27,264 nt of DNA from CAZEFK01 sp964511405 (GCA_964511405.1 CAZEFK010000095.1:1-27264), one strand, 5' to 3'; positions 15,434 to 22,137 are shown, numbered from the stretch's first letter. Notes: generated from the letters alone by a model not told the origin. Numbers and translations are program-made.

Positions 15434-15451
15434 AGCAACCTCCTGGTTGCT
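15434..15451. promoter_or_regulatory. Operator-like repeat overlapping the Shine-Dalgarno
   Basis: AGCAACC-TCCT-GGTTGCT is an 18-bp inverted repeat with 7-bp arms, directly upstream of the module 3 SRPBCC start. Its core GCAAC-N6-GTTGC recurs at 15481-15496. It includes the AGGAGG ribosome binding site, so it can act as a DNA operator in the 5' leader or as an RNA hairpin. Confidence 0.65.
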
Positions 15452-15480
15452 GATGTCCGTATCGCCAAACCGGCCAAAGC

Positions 15481-15496
15481 GCAACCGTCTTGTTGC
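15481..15496. promoter_or_regulatory. Second GCAAC-N6-GTTGC site
   Basis: GCAAC-CGTCTT-GTTGC repeats the arm sequence and spacing of the site at 15434-15451, 46 bp away from start to start, while the six central bases differ. Conservation of arms but not centre is typical of a dimeric repressor site. It lies between the divergent SRPBCC and GST genes and could influence both. Confidence 0.65.
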
Positions 15497-15517
15497 CTGT
15501 TCGGGCAGCGGCCGACC

Positions 15518-15556
15518 GGCTATCGTCCGGCATCGTCCTTGCCGGAGCCTCCGATG
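15518..15556 (+). promoter_or_regulatory. GST leader element with RBS-covering hairpin
   Basis: The leader contains GGCTATCGTCCGGCATCGT, which matches 18 of 19 bases of a block at 17705-17723 upstream of the cysteine hydrolase gene. TCCGGC (15526-15531) can pair with GCCGGA (15541-15546), hiding part of the GGAG Shine-Dalgarno. The distance to the start codon is similar in both genes (36 and 40 nt). Confidence 0.5.
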
Positions 15557-16261
15557 CCCGACCTGTCCGCCTTCCCGATCACCAAGCGCTGGCCGGCCCA
15601 GCATCCTGACCGCCTGCAGCTCTATTCGCTGCCCACGCCGAACGGCGTGAAGGTGTCGATCATGCTCGAGGAGCTCGGGCTGCCCTACGAGCCGCACACC
15701 ATCAACATCGGCGCCAACGAGACCTGGACGCCCGAATATCTGTCGCTCAACCCCAACGGCAAGATCCCGGCAATCATCGATCCCGACGGGCCGGGCGGGA
15801 AGCCCTTCGGCCTATGGGAGTCGGGGGCCATCCTGATGTATCTGGCCGAGAAGACCGGCAAGCTGCTGCCCATCGATCCGGCGCGGCGCTGGGAGACCGT
15901 CCAGTGGGTGTTCTTCCAGATGGCGTCGGTCGGGCCGATGTTCGGCCAGGTCGGGTTCTTCCACAAGTTCGCCGGCCGCGAGTACGAGGACAAGCGGCCG
16001 CGCGACCGCTATGTCGCCGAATCCAAGCGCCTGCTGGGCGTGCTTGAGCAGCGCCTCGCCGGCCGCACCTGGATCATGGGCGACGACTACACGATCGCCG
16101 ACATCGCGACGCTGGGCTGGGTGCGCAACCTGGTCGGCTTCTACGGCGCCGGCGAGCTGGTCGACTATGCCGGCTTGACGCGGGTGCCGGCCTGGCTGGA
16201 GCGCGGCCTGGCGCGGCCGGCTGTGCAGCGCGGGCTGACGATTCCGGCGCGTCCGGCCTAA
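15554..16261 (+). CDS. Glutathione S-transferase, YfcG/YghU type
   Basis: The 235-residue protein has an N-terminal thioredoxin-like domain with TPNGVKVSIMLEELGLPYE near residues 28-46. It is followed by LNPNGKIPAIIDPDG and FGLWESGAILMYLAEKTG, the glutathione-binding ES pair. The helical C-terminal domain has DDYTIADIATLGWVRN. The TPNG-x-K motif is typical of the YfcG/YghU (Nu-class) enzymes, which act as glutathione-dependent disulfide reductases. The long N-terminal lead also fits YghU. It is divergent from the module 3 SRPBCC-ArsR pair, so it may belong to the same response. Its stop codon overlaps that of the convergent SRPBCC gene. Confidence 0.92.
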   Translation: MPDLSAFPITKRWPAQHPDRLQLYSLPTPNGVKVSIMLEELGLPYEPHTINIGANETWTPEYLSLNPNGKIPAIIDPDGPGGKPFGLWESGAILMYLAEKTGKLLPIDPARRWETVQWVFFQMASVGPMFGQVGFFHKFAGREYEDKRPRDRYVAESKRLLGVLEQRLAGRTWIMGDDYTIADIATLGWVRNLVGFYGAGELVDYAGLTRVPAWLERGLARPAVQRGLTIPARPA

Positions 16262-16725
16262 CGCGCCGCCCTGGCGGACCCGGCCAGCAGCGCCTGCCAC
16301 CATTCGCCGTGGCGGCGCAGGAACATGCCGTCCGGGAAGCCGTGGCGGGCGGCATGATCCTGGGGCACGGTCTCCCAGCCGCGATGCTCGACCGTGATCC
16401 GGGTCTCGGCGCCGACCGGCTCGAAGCGCACCTCGACCTGGGTGTCCTGGCCGGGCTGGAACCCCGCTTGGCGCCAGGTGAAGGCCAGGCGGGAGCCCGG
16501 CTCCCAGGCGGTGATGCGGCCGATCTCGAAGACGCTGCCGTCGGGCGCGGTCTCGGTGAAGCGGCCGCCCGGGCCCGGCTCGAACGCCAGGCGGCCGGGC
16601 GGGCCCGGGCGGAACGGGAACAGCGCGTTGGGCCGCCACCAGGCCGCGATGTCGCGGGTGAAGGCGTCGAAGGCGCGCGCCGGGGGGACGGCGACGCGCA
16701 GCGAGACCAGGACCCGCGCGGTCAT
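16258..16725 (-). CDS. SRPBCC (AHSA1-type) domain protein, module 4
   Basis: The 155-residue protein is a START-fold AHSA1-type protein. It has VAVPPARAFDAFTRDIAAWWRPN near residues 11-33, a FEPGPGGRFTE turn, then ITAWEPGSRLAFTW and VEVRFEPVGAETRITVEHRGW. The C-terminal helix ends WWQALLAGSARAAR. Its ATG overlaps the stop of a 23-codon frame (ATGA, 16722-16725), which itself overlaps the ArsR stop. Translation is therefore probably passed down from the regulator gene. Its TAG stop and the TAA stop of the convergent GST share bases (CTAA at 16258-16261). Confidence 0.9.
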   Translation of the reverse strand: MTARVLVSLRVAVPPARAFDAFTRDIAAWWRPNALFPFRPGPPGRLAFEPGPGGRFTETAPDGSVFEIGRITAWEPGSRLAFTWRQAGFQPGQDTQVEVRFEPVGAETRITVEHRGWETVPQDHAARHGFPDGMFLRRHGEWWQALLAGSARAAR

Positions 16726-16793
16726 CCGGCGGCGGCGGGGTCGGGGGCGGCCAGGTTGGGCACGATCCGCCGGACGGTCACAGGCTCGGTCAT
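16722..16793 (-). pseudogene. 23-codon remnant of a VOC-family gene
   Basis: A short frame codes MTEPVTVRRIVPNLAAPDPAAAG and then stops. The stretch VRRIVPNLAAPDPAAA is the usual first strand and helix start of glyoxalase/VOC-domain proteins, which normally continue with a FYxxxLGL segment. Here the rest is missing. It starts on the ArsR stop (ATGA at 16790-16793) and ends on the SRPBCC start (ATGA at 16722-16725). I read it as the stump left by an in-frame-neutral deletion of a VOC gene; the remnant may persist because it relays translation. A genuine small coupling peptide is the alternative. Confidence 0.6.
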
Positions 16794-17116
16794 GGATTGC
16801 GCTCCAGATAGGCTTTCAGGGCGCCGAGCTGCTCCGACCACATCTGCTCGGTCTCCTCCAGCCAGGCCTTGAGGCCGGCCATGGGCCCGGGGCGCAGCGC
16901 ATAGATGCGGACGCGGGCGTCGAACTCGGGATGGGCGTCCTCGATCAGGCCCGAGGCCTTGAGCTGGCGCAGGTGGCGGCTCAGCGCCGGCGGCGCCAGG
17001 CCGACCGCCGCGGCCAGCTCGCCGGCGCGCCGCGGCCGCTCGCGCAGCAGCTCGATCACGCGCCGGCGGTGGGGATCGGCCAGCGCCGCCAGCGTCCGGT
17101 CGAGGGCGGCGGTCAG
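16790..17116 (-). CDS. ArsR-family regulator with probable CTG start, module 4
   Basis: The 108-residue product begins LTAALDRTLAALADPHRRRVIELL, followed by the recognition region VGLAPPALSRHLRQLKASGLI and a wing with DARVRIYALRPGP. The C-terminal helix LEETEQMWSEQLGALKAYLE is that of SRPBCC-linked ArsR proteins. No ATG, GTG or TTG exists in frame close to the conserved start. The CTG at 17116 overlaps the VOC stop (CTGA) and has GAGGG about 7 nt upstream, so it is the most likely initiator. The next in-frame ATG would remove the DNA-binding domain. It should autoregulate the operon through the palindrome at 17597-17608. Confidence 0.8.
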   Translation of the reverse strand: MTAALDRTLAALADPHRRRVIELLRERPRRAGELAAAVGLAPPALSRHLRQLKASGLIEDAHPEFDARVRIYALRPGPMAGLKAWLEETEQMWSEQLGALKAYLERNP

Positions 17117-17574
17117 ACCCAGCCCTCGATGCGCAAGCCGCTTGCCTGCTCGGCCTCCTCGCGGCTGACCTGGCGCACGGTCTGGCCGAAGGTCCAGACA
17201 TGGCCTTCGGCGTCCACCGCCCGATAGGTGCGGTCGCCATAGAACTGGTCCTGGGGCTCCTGCAGGATCGCGGCGCCGGCCGCGCGGGCGCGGGCGCAAT
17301 GGGCGTCGACGTCCTCGGTCAGGTGGACATGCAGCGTCTGGGTGTTCTTGCCGCCGATCGAGGCCGGGCTGGCCATGCGCGCGTCCCATTCCCGGCCGAC
17401 GATCAGGTAGCTGTCGCCGACGCGCATTTCAGAATGGGCGAGCCCGCCCTCGGCATCGGTGATGACCATGCTGCGCTCGAAGCCGAAGGCGCGCTCCAGC
17501 CAATCCAGGGCGGCGAGGGGATCGCGGTAGACCAGCGCGGCGCCCAAGGTCGGGCGGTGGACGGGGGCCTCCAT
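17113..17574 (-). CDS. VOC/glyoxalase-fold protein
   Basis: The 153-residue protein has the vicinal-oxygen-chelate fold: LGAALVYRDPLAALDWLERAFGFE near residues 10-33, a middle region ending LHVHLTEDVDAHCARARAAGA, and the C-terminal YGDRTYRAVDAEGHVWTFGQ, the usual end of the second beta-alpha-beta unit. Members include bleomycin-resistance-like and glyoxalase-like proteins; the ligand or reaction here is unknown. The ATG has AAGGAG about 7 nt upstream. It heads the module 4 operon and is followed by the ArsR gene through a 4-nt overlap. The pattern resembles small detoxification or ligand-binding operons. Confidence 0.88.
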   Translation of the reverse strand: MEAPVHRPTLGAALVYRDPLAALDWLERAFGFERSMVITDAEGGLAHSEMRVGDSYLIVGREWDARMASPASIGGKNTQTLHVHLTEDVDAHCARARAAGAAILQEPQDQFYGDRTYRAVDAEGHVWTFGQTVRQVSREEAEQASGLRIEGWV

Positions 17575-17596
17575 GGCGCTTCTCCTTGTCGGTTTC

Positions 17597-17608
17597 AGAA
17601 ATATTTCT
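17597..17608. promoter_or_regulatory. 12-bp palindrome, probable module 4 operator
   Basis: AGAAATATTTCT is a perfect, AT-rich palindrome 23 nt upstream of the VOC gene start. It overlaps the -10 hexamer of the candidate promoter at 17603-17632. Its sequence differs from the operators of the other three ArsR modules. Confidence 0.6.
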
Positions 17609-17632
17609 CCCTATCGTGAAAGCTTGGGTCAA
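17603..17632 (-). promoter_or_regulatory. Candidate promoter of the VOC-arsR-SRPBCC operon
   Basis: On the minus strand TTGACC (17632-17627) and AGAAAT (17608-17603) are separated by 18 nt. The -35 box is good and the -10 box weak. The -10 region is inside the AGAAATATTTCT palindrome, consistent with repression by occlusion. Confidence 0.4.
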
Positions 17633-17704
17633 GCGGCCTCTGGTGTGATGTCCGTTTCTGTCCCATCCTCGTCCCGCGCAGGCCTTTCGGCCTTGGGGTG
17701 CAGG

Positions 17705-17747
17705 GGCTAGCGTCCGGCATCGTTTTTTTCCGGAGGGTCTGCCGATG
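17705..17747 (+). promoter_or_regulatory. Cysteine hydrolase leader element with RBS-covering hairpin
   Basis: GGCTAGCGTCCGGCATCGT matches the GST leader block at 15518-15536 in 18 of 19 bases. TCCGG (17713-17717) can pair with CCGGA (17730-17734) across a T-rich loop, covering part of the CGGAGGG Shine-Dalgarno. The loop sequence differs from that in the GST leader while the pairing is kept. Confidence 0.5.
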
Positions 17748-18308
17748 TCCGCCCCAAACACCGCCCTGATCGTCGTCGACGTCCAGGAGTCGTTCCGTCA
17801 TCGCCCGTACTTCGATCCGGCCGACCTGCCGGCGTTCCTGGCCTGCCAGCAGGCGCTGATCGACGGCGCCAAGGCGCGCGGCATCCCGGTGGTGCAGATC
17901 TTCCATGTCGAGCCGACCGGGCCGTTCTCGCTGGCCTCGGGCCATGTGCGGGCGCTGGAGGGGCTGTCGATCGCGCCCGACGCCGTGTTCCACAAGACCC
18001 GTCACAGCGCCCTGGTCGGCACTGGCCTCGACGTCTGGCTGACCCAGCGCGGCATCCGCCGGCTGATCGTCTCCGGTATCCGCACCGAGCAGTGCTGCGA
18101 GACCACGACCCGGCACGCCTCGGACCTCGGCTACCAGATCGACTTTGTCGGCGAGGCGACCTTGACCTTCGCCATGGTCGACGCCGCCGGCCGCCGTTGG
18201 AGCGCGGCCGAGATCCGCGCCCGCACCGAGCTGGTGCTGGCCGGCCGCTTCGCCCGCATCGCCACGGTCGCGGCCGCGCTCGCCGGGCCGGAGCGCCTGG
18301 CCGCATGA
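17745..18308 (+). CDS. Isochorismatase-like cysteine hydrolase
   Basis: The 187-residue protein is a cysteine hydrolase of the isochorismatase superfamily. The catalytic triad can be seen: Asp12 in LIVVDVQESF, Lys84 in FHKTRHSAL and Cys117 in GIRTEQCCETTTRHA. The cis-peptide region precedes the Cys. Members hydrolyse amides such as nicotinamide, N-carbamoyl compounds or isochorismate; the substrate here is not clear. The ATG at 17745 has CGGAGGG upstream, within a possible hairpin. Its stop overlaps the start of the GlxA-type regulator (ATGA), so that regulator probably controls or responds to the substrate of this enzyme. Confidence 0.9.
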   Translation: MSAPNTALIVVDVQESFRHRPYFDPADLPAFLACQQALIDGAKARGIPVVQIFHVEPTGPFSLASGHVRALEGLSIAPDAVFHKTRHSALVGTGLDVWLTQRGIRRLIVSGIRTEQCCETTTRHASDLGYQIDFVGEATLTFAMVDAAGRRWSAAEIRARTELVLAGRFARIATVAAALAGPERLAA

Positions 18309-19339
18309 CCGCGGCCCCGCGCCCGATCCCGGTGGTCGTCGTGGTGCCGCCCCGGGCCCTGCTGCTCGACGTGGCAGGGCCGGTGGAGGTGCTGCGCAAG
18401 GCCAACCTGGAGCAGGCGCGGGTGCGCTTCGAGGTCCGGCATGTCGGGCCGCTGCCGGAGGTCACGAGCTCGGTCGGGCTGCGCCTGGCCGGGCTCGCGC
18501 CGCTGCCGCCGGCCCTGCCCGATGGCGCCATCCTGCTGCTGTCGGGTACCACGAGCACCGTGATCGGCGCGGACGAGGCTACGACGGACGGGGCCGCCGA
18601 AGCCGCCATCGTCGACTGGCTGCGCGCCGTCGTGCGGCCCGGCCACCTGCTGGTGTCGATCTGCTCGGGCGCCTTGCTGGCGGCGCGCGCCGGGCTGCTC
18701 GACGGCTACAGCTGCACCACCCACCATGCCAGCTGTGCCGAGCTGGCGGCCCTGGCGCCCAAGGCCCGGGTGATGGAGAACCGCCTCTATGTCGAGGACG
18801 GCGAGCGGCTGTCGAGCGCCGGCATCACCGCCGGCATCGACCTGATGCTGCACCTGGTGGCGCGCCTGGCCGATCCCGCGACCGCGGTCGCTGTGGCGCG
18901 CTACCTGGTGGTCTATCTGCGCCGCGGCGGCGGCGACCCCCAGCTGTCGCCCTGGCTGGAGGGGCGCAACCACCTGCATCCGGCGGTCCATCGGGTGCAG
19001 GACGCGATCGCGGCCGATCCGGCGCGCGCCTGGACGCTCGCCGAGCTGGCGGCGATCGCCCACACCAGCCCGCGCCACCTGTCGCGGCTGTTCAACGAGC
19101 AGGCGGGGATCGGCGTCACCGACTATGTCAACCGGCTGCGCGTGGCGGTGGCGCACGAGCTGCTGGGCCAGACCCGCCTGGACATGGAGCGCGTGGCCGA
19201 GCGCGCCGGCTTCGCCTCGCCGCGCCAGCTGCGCCGGGCCTGGGGCCGGCTGTTCCCGACCCCGCCGCGGGCGGCGCGCGCCGCCGCCGTCTCGGGCCCA
19301 ACCTCGGGCCCAAGCTCAGGCATCGACAAGCGCGCGTAA
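18305..19339 (+). CDS. GlxA-family transcriptional regulator (DJ-1/PfpI + AraC)
   Basis: The 344-residue protein joins an N-terminal DJ-1/PfpI (amidase-like) domain (about 1-190) to a C-terminal AraC DNA-binding domain (about 230-325). The first has LLLDVAGPVEVLRKAN and the nucleophile-elbow-like VSICSGALLAARAGLLDG near residue 120. The second has WTLAELAAIAHTSPRHLSRLFNEQAG and the second helix-turn-helix LDMERVAERAGFASPRQLRRAWGRLF. Such regulators usually activate amine or amide catabolism genes. The gene overlaps the cysteine hydrolase gene by 4 nt. The C-terminal tail contains a 12-nt imperfect tandem repeat (19291-19314) coding SGPT-SGPS. Confidence 0.92.
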   Translation: MTAAPRPIPVVVVVPPRALLLDVAGPVEVLRKANLEQARVRFEVRHVGPLPEVTSSVGLRLAGLAPLPPALPDGAILLLSGTTSTVIGADEATTDGAAEAAIVDWLRAVVRPGHLLVSICSGALLAARAGLLDGYSCTTHHASCAELAALAPKARVMENRLYVEDGERLSSAGITAGIDLMLHLVARLADPATAVAVARYLVVYLRRGGGDPQLSPWLEGRNHLHPAVHRVQDAIAADPARAWTLAELAAIAHTSPRHLSRLFNEQAGIGVTDYVNRLRVAVAHELLGQTRLDMERVAERAGFASPRQLRRAWGRLFPTPPRAARAAAVSGPTSGPSSGIDKRA

Positions 19340-19458
19340 AGGGAGGAACCTCGACCTCGGGAGGGACCGCGGGAAGGGCACCGGCATACGGGCTCCGCTC
19401 CGACGCCGGCCCGGTCGCGGCATCTGCAGGGTGACCGTCGTCCGAGGGAGGCGCCAGC

Positions 19459-21465
19459 ATGCCGTCGTCGTCGAGTGCAAGCGATATTGTCGCCGGCCAA
19501 GCGGTCCGGCGCCGCTCCGTGGCCCTGGTCGGGCCGCAGGGGAGCGGCAAGTCGACCCTGTTCGCCGCCCTGATGGCGGCCGCCGGCCAGCCGGTGAAGC
19601 GCAGCGAGGGCCGTGGCCAAGCCGTGGCGCTCGGCCATTGCGGCTTCATGGGCGAGCCGTGGTCGATGGTCGACTGCCCGGGCTCGATCGAGTTCGCCTT
19701 CGAGGCCGCCGGCGCCCTCGGCGTGGTCGACCTGGCGGTTGTGGTCGCCGAGCCGGTGCCGGAGCGCGCCGTCGTGATCGGACCGTTGCTCAAGGACCTG
19801 GCCGAGCGCGGCATCCCGCATCTCTTGTTCATCAACCGGATCGACACGCTGACCGGGACGGTCCGCGACGTGCTGGCGGCCTATCAGGCGGTGTCGCCGC
19901 GGCCGCTGGCGCTGCGCCAGGTGCCGATCCGCGACGGCGAGACCGTCACGGGCTATGTCGACGTGGTCAGCGAGCGCGCCTACCGCTATCGCAAGGGCCA
20001 GCCCTCGGAGCTGATCACCCTGCCGTCCCAGGTCGAGGAGCGCGAGAAGGAGGCCCGCGGCGCCCTGCTGGAGCTGCTGGCCGACCATGACGACGGCATC
20101 CTGGAGAAGATCCTGGAGGACGTGCAGCCCTCGACCGACGAGATCTTCCGGCAACTGCACAAGGACCAGGCGGCGGGCGCGATCGTCGAGGTGCTGCTGG
20201 GCGCCGCCGACCGCGACCATGGCGTGCGCCGGCTGTGGAAGGCGCTGCGCCACGACACCCCCGGCCCCGCCGAGACCGCGGCGGCGCGCGGCATCGATGC
20301 CGCCGGCGACGCCCTGCTGCAGGTGTTCAAAACAGCCCATGTCCCGCACAGCGGCAAGCTGTCCTATGCCCGGGTGTGGCGCGGCCCGGTCAAGGACGGC
20401 GCGGCACTCGGCGCGGTGCGGGTCGGCGGCATCCTGCAGTTCCCGGGCGGCGAGCAGCAAAAGCTGGCCGAGGCCGACGCCGGCGACCTGGTGGCGCTGG
20501 CGCGGTTGGAGGGGGTGCCGACCGGCGCCGTGCTGGCGGCCGCCGGCGAGCCCCTGCCGCTGCCGTTCCCGACCCCGCCGCAGCCGGTCTATGCCATGGC
20601 CATCACCACCGCCGACCGCAAGGACGACGTCAAGCTCTCGGGCGCCCTGCAGAAGCTGGCCGAGGAGGACCCGTCGCTGCGCATCGACCATATGCCCGAC
20701 ACCGGCGAGACGGTGCTGCACGGCCAGGGTGAGATCCACCTGACCGCGACCATCGACCGGCTGGCCAAGGTCTACAACCTGCGCCTGACCACGACCCGGC
20801 CGCAGGTTGCTTACAAGGAGACCATCCGCAAGGCGGTGCCGCGCCAGCATGCCCGGCTGAAGCGCCAGACCGGCGGTCATGGCCAGTTCGCCGACGTGGT
20901 GATCGCGGTCGAGCCGCGGCCGCGTGGCACCGGTTTCCAGTTCACCGATCAGATCGTCGGCGGCGCCGTGCCCCGGCAGTACATCCCGGCGGTCGGCGAG
21001 GCGGCCGAGGAGGCGACCCGCAAGGGGCCGTTCGGCTATCCGGTGGTCGACGTCCATGTGACCCTGCTGGACGGCGGCTTCCATACCGTCGACAGCTCGG
21101 ACATGGCATTCAAGACCGCGACCCGCATGGCCATGCAGGAGGCCCTGGCCAAGGCCGATCCGGTGCTGCTGGAGCCGATCGACCATGTCGCCGTGTCGGT
21201 GCCGGCCGACTACACCGCCAAGGCCCAGCGCCTGCTGTCCGGCCACAACGGCCAGATCTTGGGCTATGCCGAGCGCCCCGGCTGGCCCGGCTGGGACGTG
21301 GTCGAGGCCCTGGTGCCCGAGGCCGAGCTGCACGACCTGATCATCGAGCTGCGCTCGCAGACCCTGGGCCTGGGCAGCTTCGTGCGCCGCTTCGACCACC
21401 TGGCCGAGGCCCGCGGCGCCTTCGCCGACCGCCTGATCAAGGAAGCCAAGGCCGCCGGGGGGTGA
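19459..21465 (+). CDS. EF-G-like GTPase homologue with shortened G domain
   Basis: The 668-residue protein has the EF-G domain order. The G domain shows P-loop GPQGSGKST (25-33), G3 as DCPGS (72-76) and G4 as NRID (126-129). Domain II follows (SYARVWRGPVKDGAAL), then domain III, then domain IV (ARLKRQTGGHGQFADVVIAV), then domain V (LLSGHNGQILG). Three features are unusual. Only about 47 residues lie between G1 and G3, against about 70 in E. coli EF-G, and no RGITI-like switch I is present. The catalytic His of DTPGH is replaced by Ser. G4 has Arg instead of Lys. It is probably a specialised paralogue, not the housekeeping factor. The ATG has GGGAGG 8 nt upstream. Confidence 0.88.
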   Translation: MPSSSSASDIVAGQAVRRRSVALVGPQGSGKSTLFAALMAAAGQPVKRSEGRGQAVALGHCGFMGEPWSMVDCPGSIEFAFEAAGALGVVDLAVVVAEPVPERAVVIGPLLKDLAERGIPHLLFINRIDTLTGTVRDVLAAYQAVSPRPLALRQVPIRDGETVTGYVDVVSERAYRYRKGQPSELITLPSQVEEREKEARGALLELLADHDDGILEKILEDVQPSTDEIFRQLHKDQAAGAIVEVLLGAADRDHGVRRLWKALRHDTPGPAETAAARGIDAAGDALLQVFKTAHVPHSGKLSYARVWRGPVKDGAALGAVRVGGILQFPGGEQQKLAEADAGDLVALARLEGVPTGAVLAAAGEPLPLPFPTPPQPVYAMAITTADRKDDVKLSGALQKLAEEDPSLRIDHMPDTGETVLHGQGEIHLTATIDRLAKVYNLRLTTTRPQVAYKETIRKAVPRQHARLKRQTGGHGQFADVVIAVEPRPRGTGFQFTDQIVGGAVPRQYIPAVGEAAEEATRKGPFGYPVVDVHVTLLDGGFHTVDSSDMAFKTATRMAMQEALAKADPVLLEPIDHVAVSVPADYTAKAQRLLSGHNGQILGYAERPGWPGWDVVEALVPEAELHDLIIELRSQTLGLGSFVRRFDHLAEARGAFADRLIKEAKAAGG

Positions 21466-21470
21466 GCGGC

Positions 21471-21854
21471 CTACCACAGGCGGGCGACGATCCCATCGAA
21501 GATGGTGTCGGCCGAGACGAGCGGAACCCGATGATGCAAGGCGGTCGCTGCCAGCAGCCGATCGAAGGGATCGCGATGCGCCCACGCCATCATGCCGGCG
21601 GCGATGCAGATCGCGGGATTGAAGCTGGCCATGGCGCCGCCTTGCTCGCCGACCAGGTCGGATAGATCGGCTACGAGCGGCGCCATTTCCGGCCATTTGC
21701 CGAGTCGGACCTTTTGCGCGATCTCAAAGAATGAGATCGGGCTGATCAGGACGACATCGGCGTCCAAGATCGCCTTGCGCGCCGCCGCCGCCAGACGCTC
21801 GTCGTCGGTGAGGGTCCACGTCCAGGCATGGGTATCGAGCAGGACGGCCGTCAC
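21471..21854 (-). CDS. PIN-domain toxin, VapC type
   Basis: The 127-residue protein has a PIN ribonuclease fold with acidic residues in order: AVLLDTHAW near residue 8, ISFFEIAQKVRLGKW near 50-64, then AHRDPFDRLLAATAL and VSADTIFD. These would bind Mg2+ for RNA cleavage. I chose the GTG start at 21854, which overlaps the antitoxin stop (GTGA); upstream sequence in this frame is antitoxin-coding. The operon order is antitoxin then toxin, as usual. It converges with the EF-G-like gene, leaving only 5 nt between stops. Confidence 0.92.
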   Translation of the reverse strand: MTAVLLDTHAWTWTLTDDERLAAAARKAILDADVVLISPISFFEIAQKVRLGKWPEMAPLVADLSDLVGEQGGAMASFNPAICIAAGMMAWAHRDPFDRLLAATALHHRVPLVSADTIFDGIVARLW

Positions 21855-22102
21855 CGCGTTGCGGGGTCTGGTCGGCCGCCTTCCCACAAGTCGAGATCGG
21901 TCTCGTCCATCGGCTCAAAGAAATCGGGCCCGCGTCCCAGGCGGCCCTTGAGCAGACCGATCTTGAAGCCGCCGCGGCGTATCGGGACGAGGCGAGCGAC
22001 GGGTTGGCTGCCTTTCGCGATGACGATGTCCTCCCCCCCGATGGCGGCATCGATGAGCTTCGACAGATGCGTCTTCGCAAAGTGAATGGTGACTTGCTGC
22101 AT
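21851..22102 (-). CDS. Phd/YefM-type antitoxin
   Basis: The 83-residue protein begins MQQVTIHFAKTHLSKLIDAA and continues EDIVIAKGSQPVARLVPI, the DNA-binding N-terminal half of Phd/YefM antitoxins. The C-terminal part (FFEPMDETDLDLWEGG) is acidic and probably wraps the PIN toxin. Phd-type antitoxins paired with PIN toxins are a known arrangement. It overlaps the toxin gene by 4 nt. Autoregulation probably uses the palindrome at 22138-22151. No strong Shine-Dalgarno precedes the ATG. Confidence 0.9.
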   Translation of the reverse strand: MQQVTIHFAKTHLSKLIDAAIGGEDIVIAKGSQPVARLVPIRRGGFKIGLLKGRLGRGPDFFEPMDETDLDLWEGGRPDPATR

Positions 22103-22137
22103 GAAGACACAGCCTAAGGGATGGGGGCCGCTTAGTC

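Noticed and set aside
17722..17729. Run of T residues as an intrinsic terminator
   Set aside because: It has no GC stem directly before it on the forward strand. It lies between the two arms of the leader hairpin just upstream of the cysteine hydrolase start.
19291..19314. 12-nt tandem repeat near the end of the GlxA-type gene
   Set aside because: Only two copies plus a partial third, in frame, coding a flexible SGPT-SGPS tail. It looks like simple slippage in a linker, not a functional element.
19123..21696. 857-residue open frame on the minus strand opposite the EF-G-like gene
   Set aside because: Its translation is low-complexity, rich in Arg, Gln, Gly and His, and lies exactly antisense to a clear EF-G-like protein. 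Long antisense frames are expected in GC-rich coding DNA.
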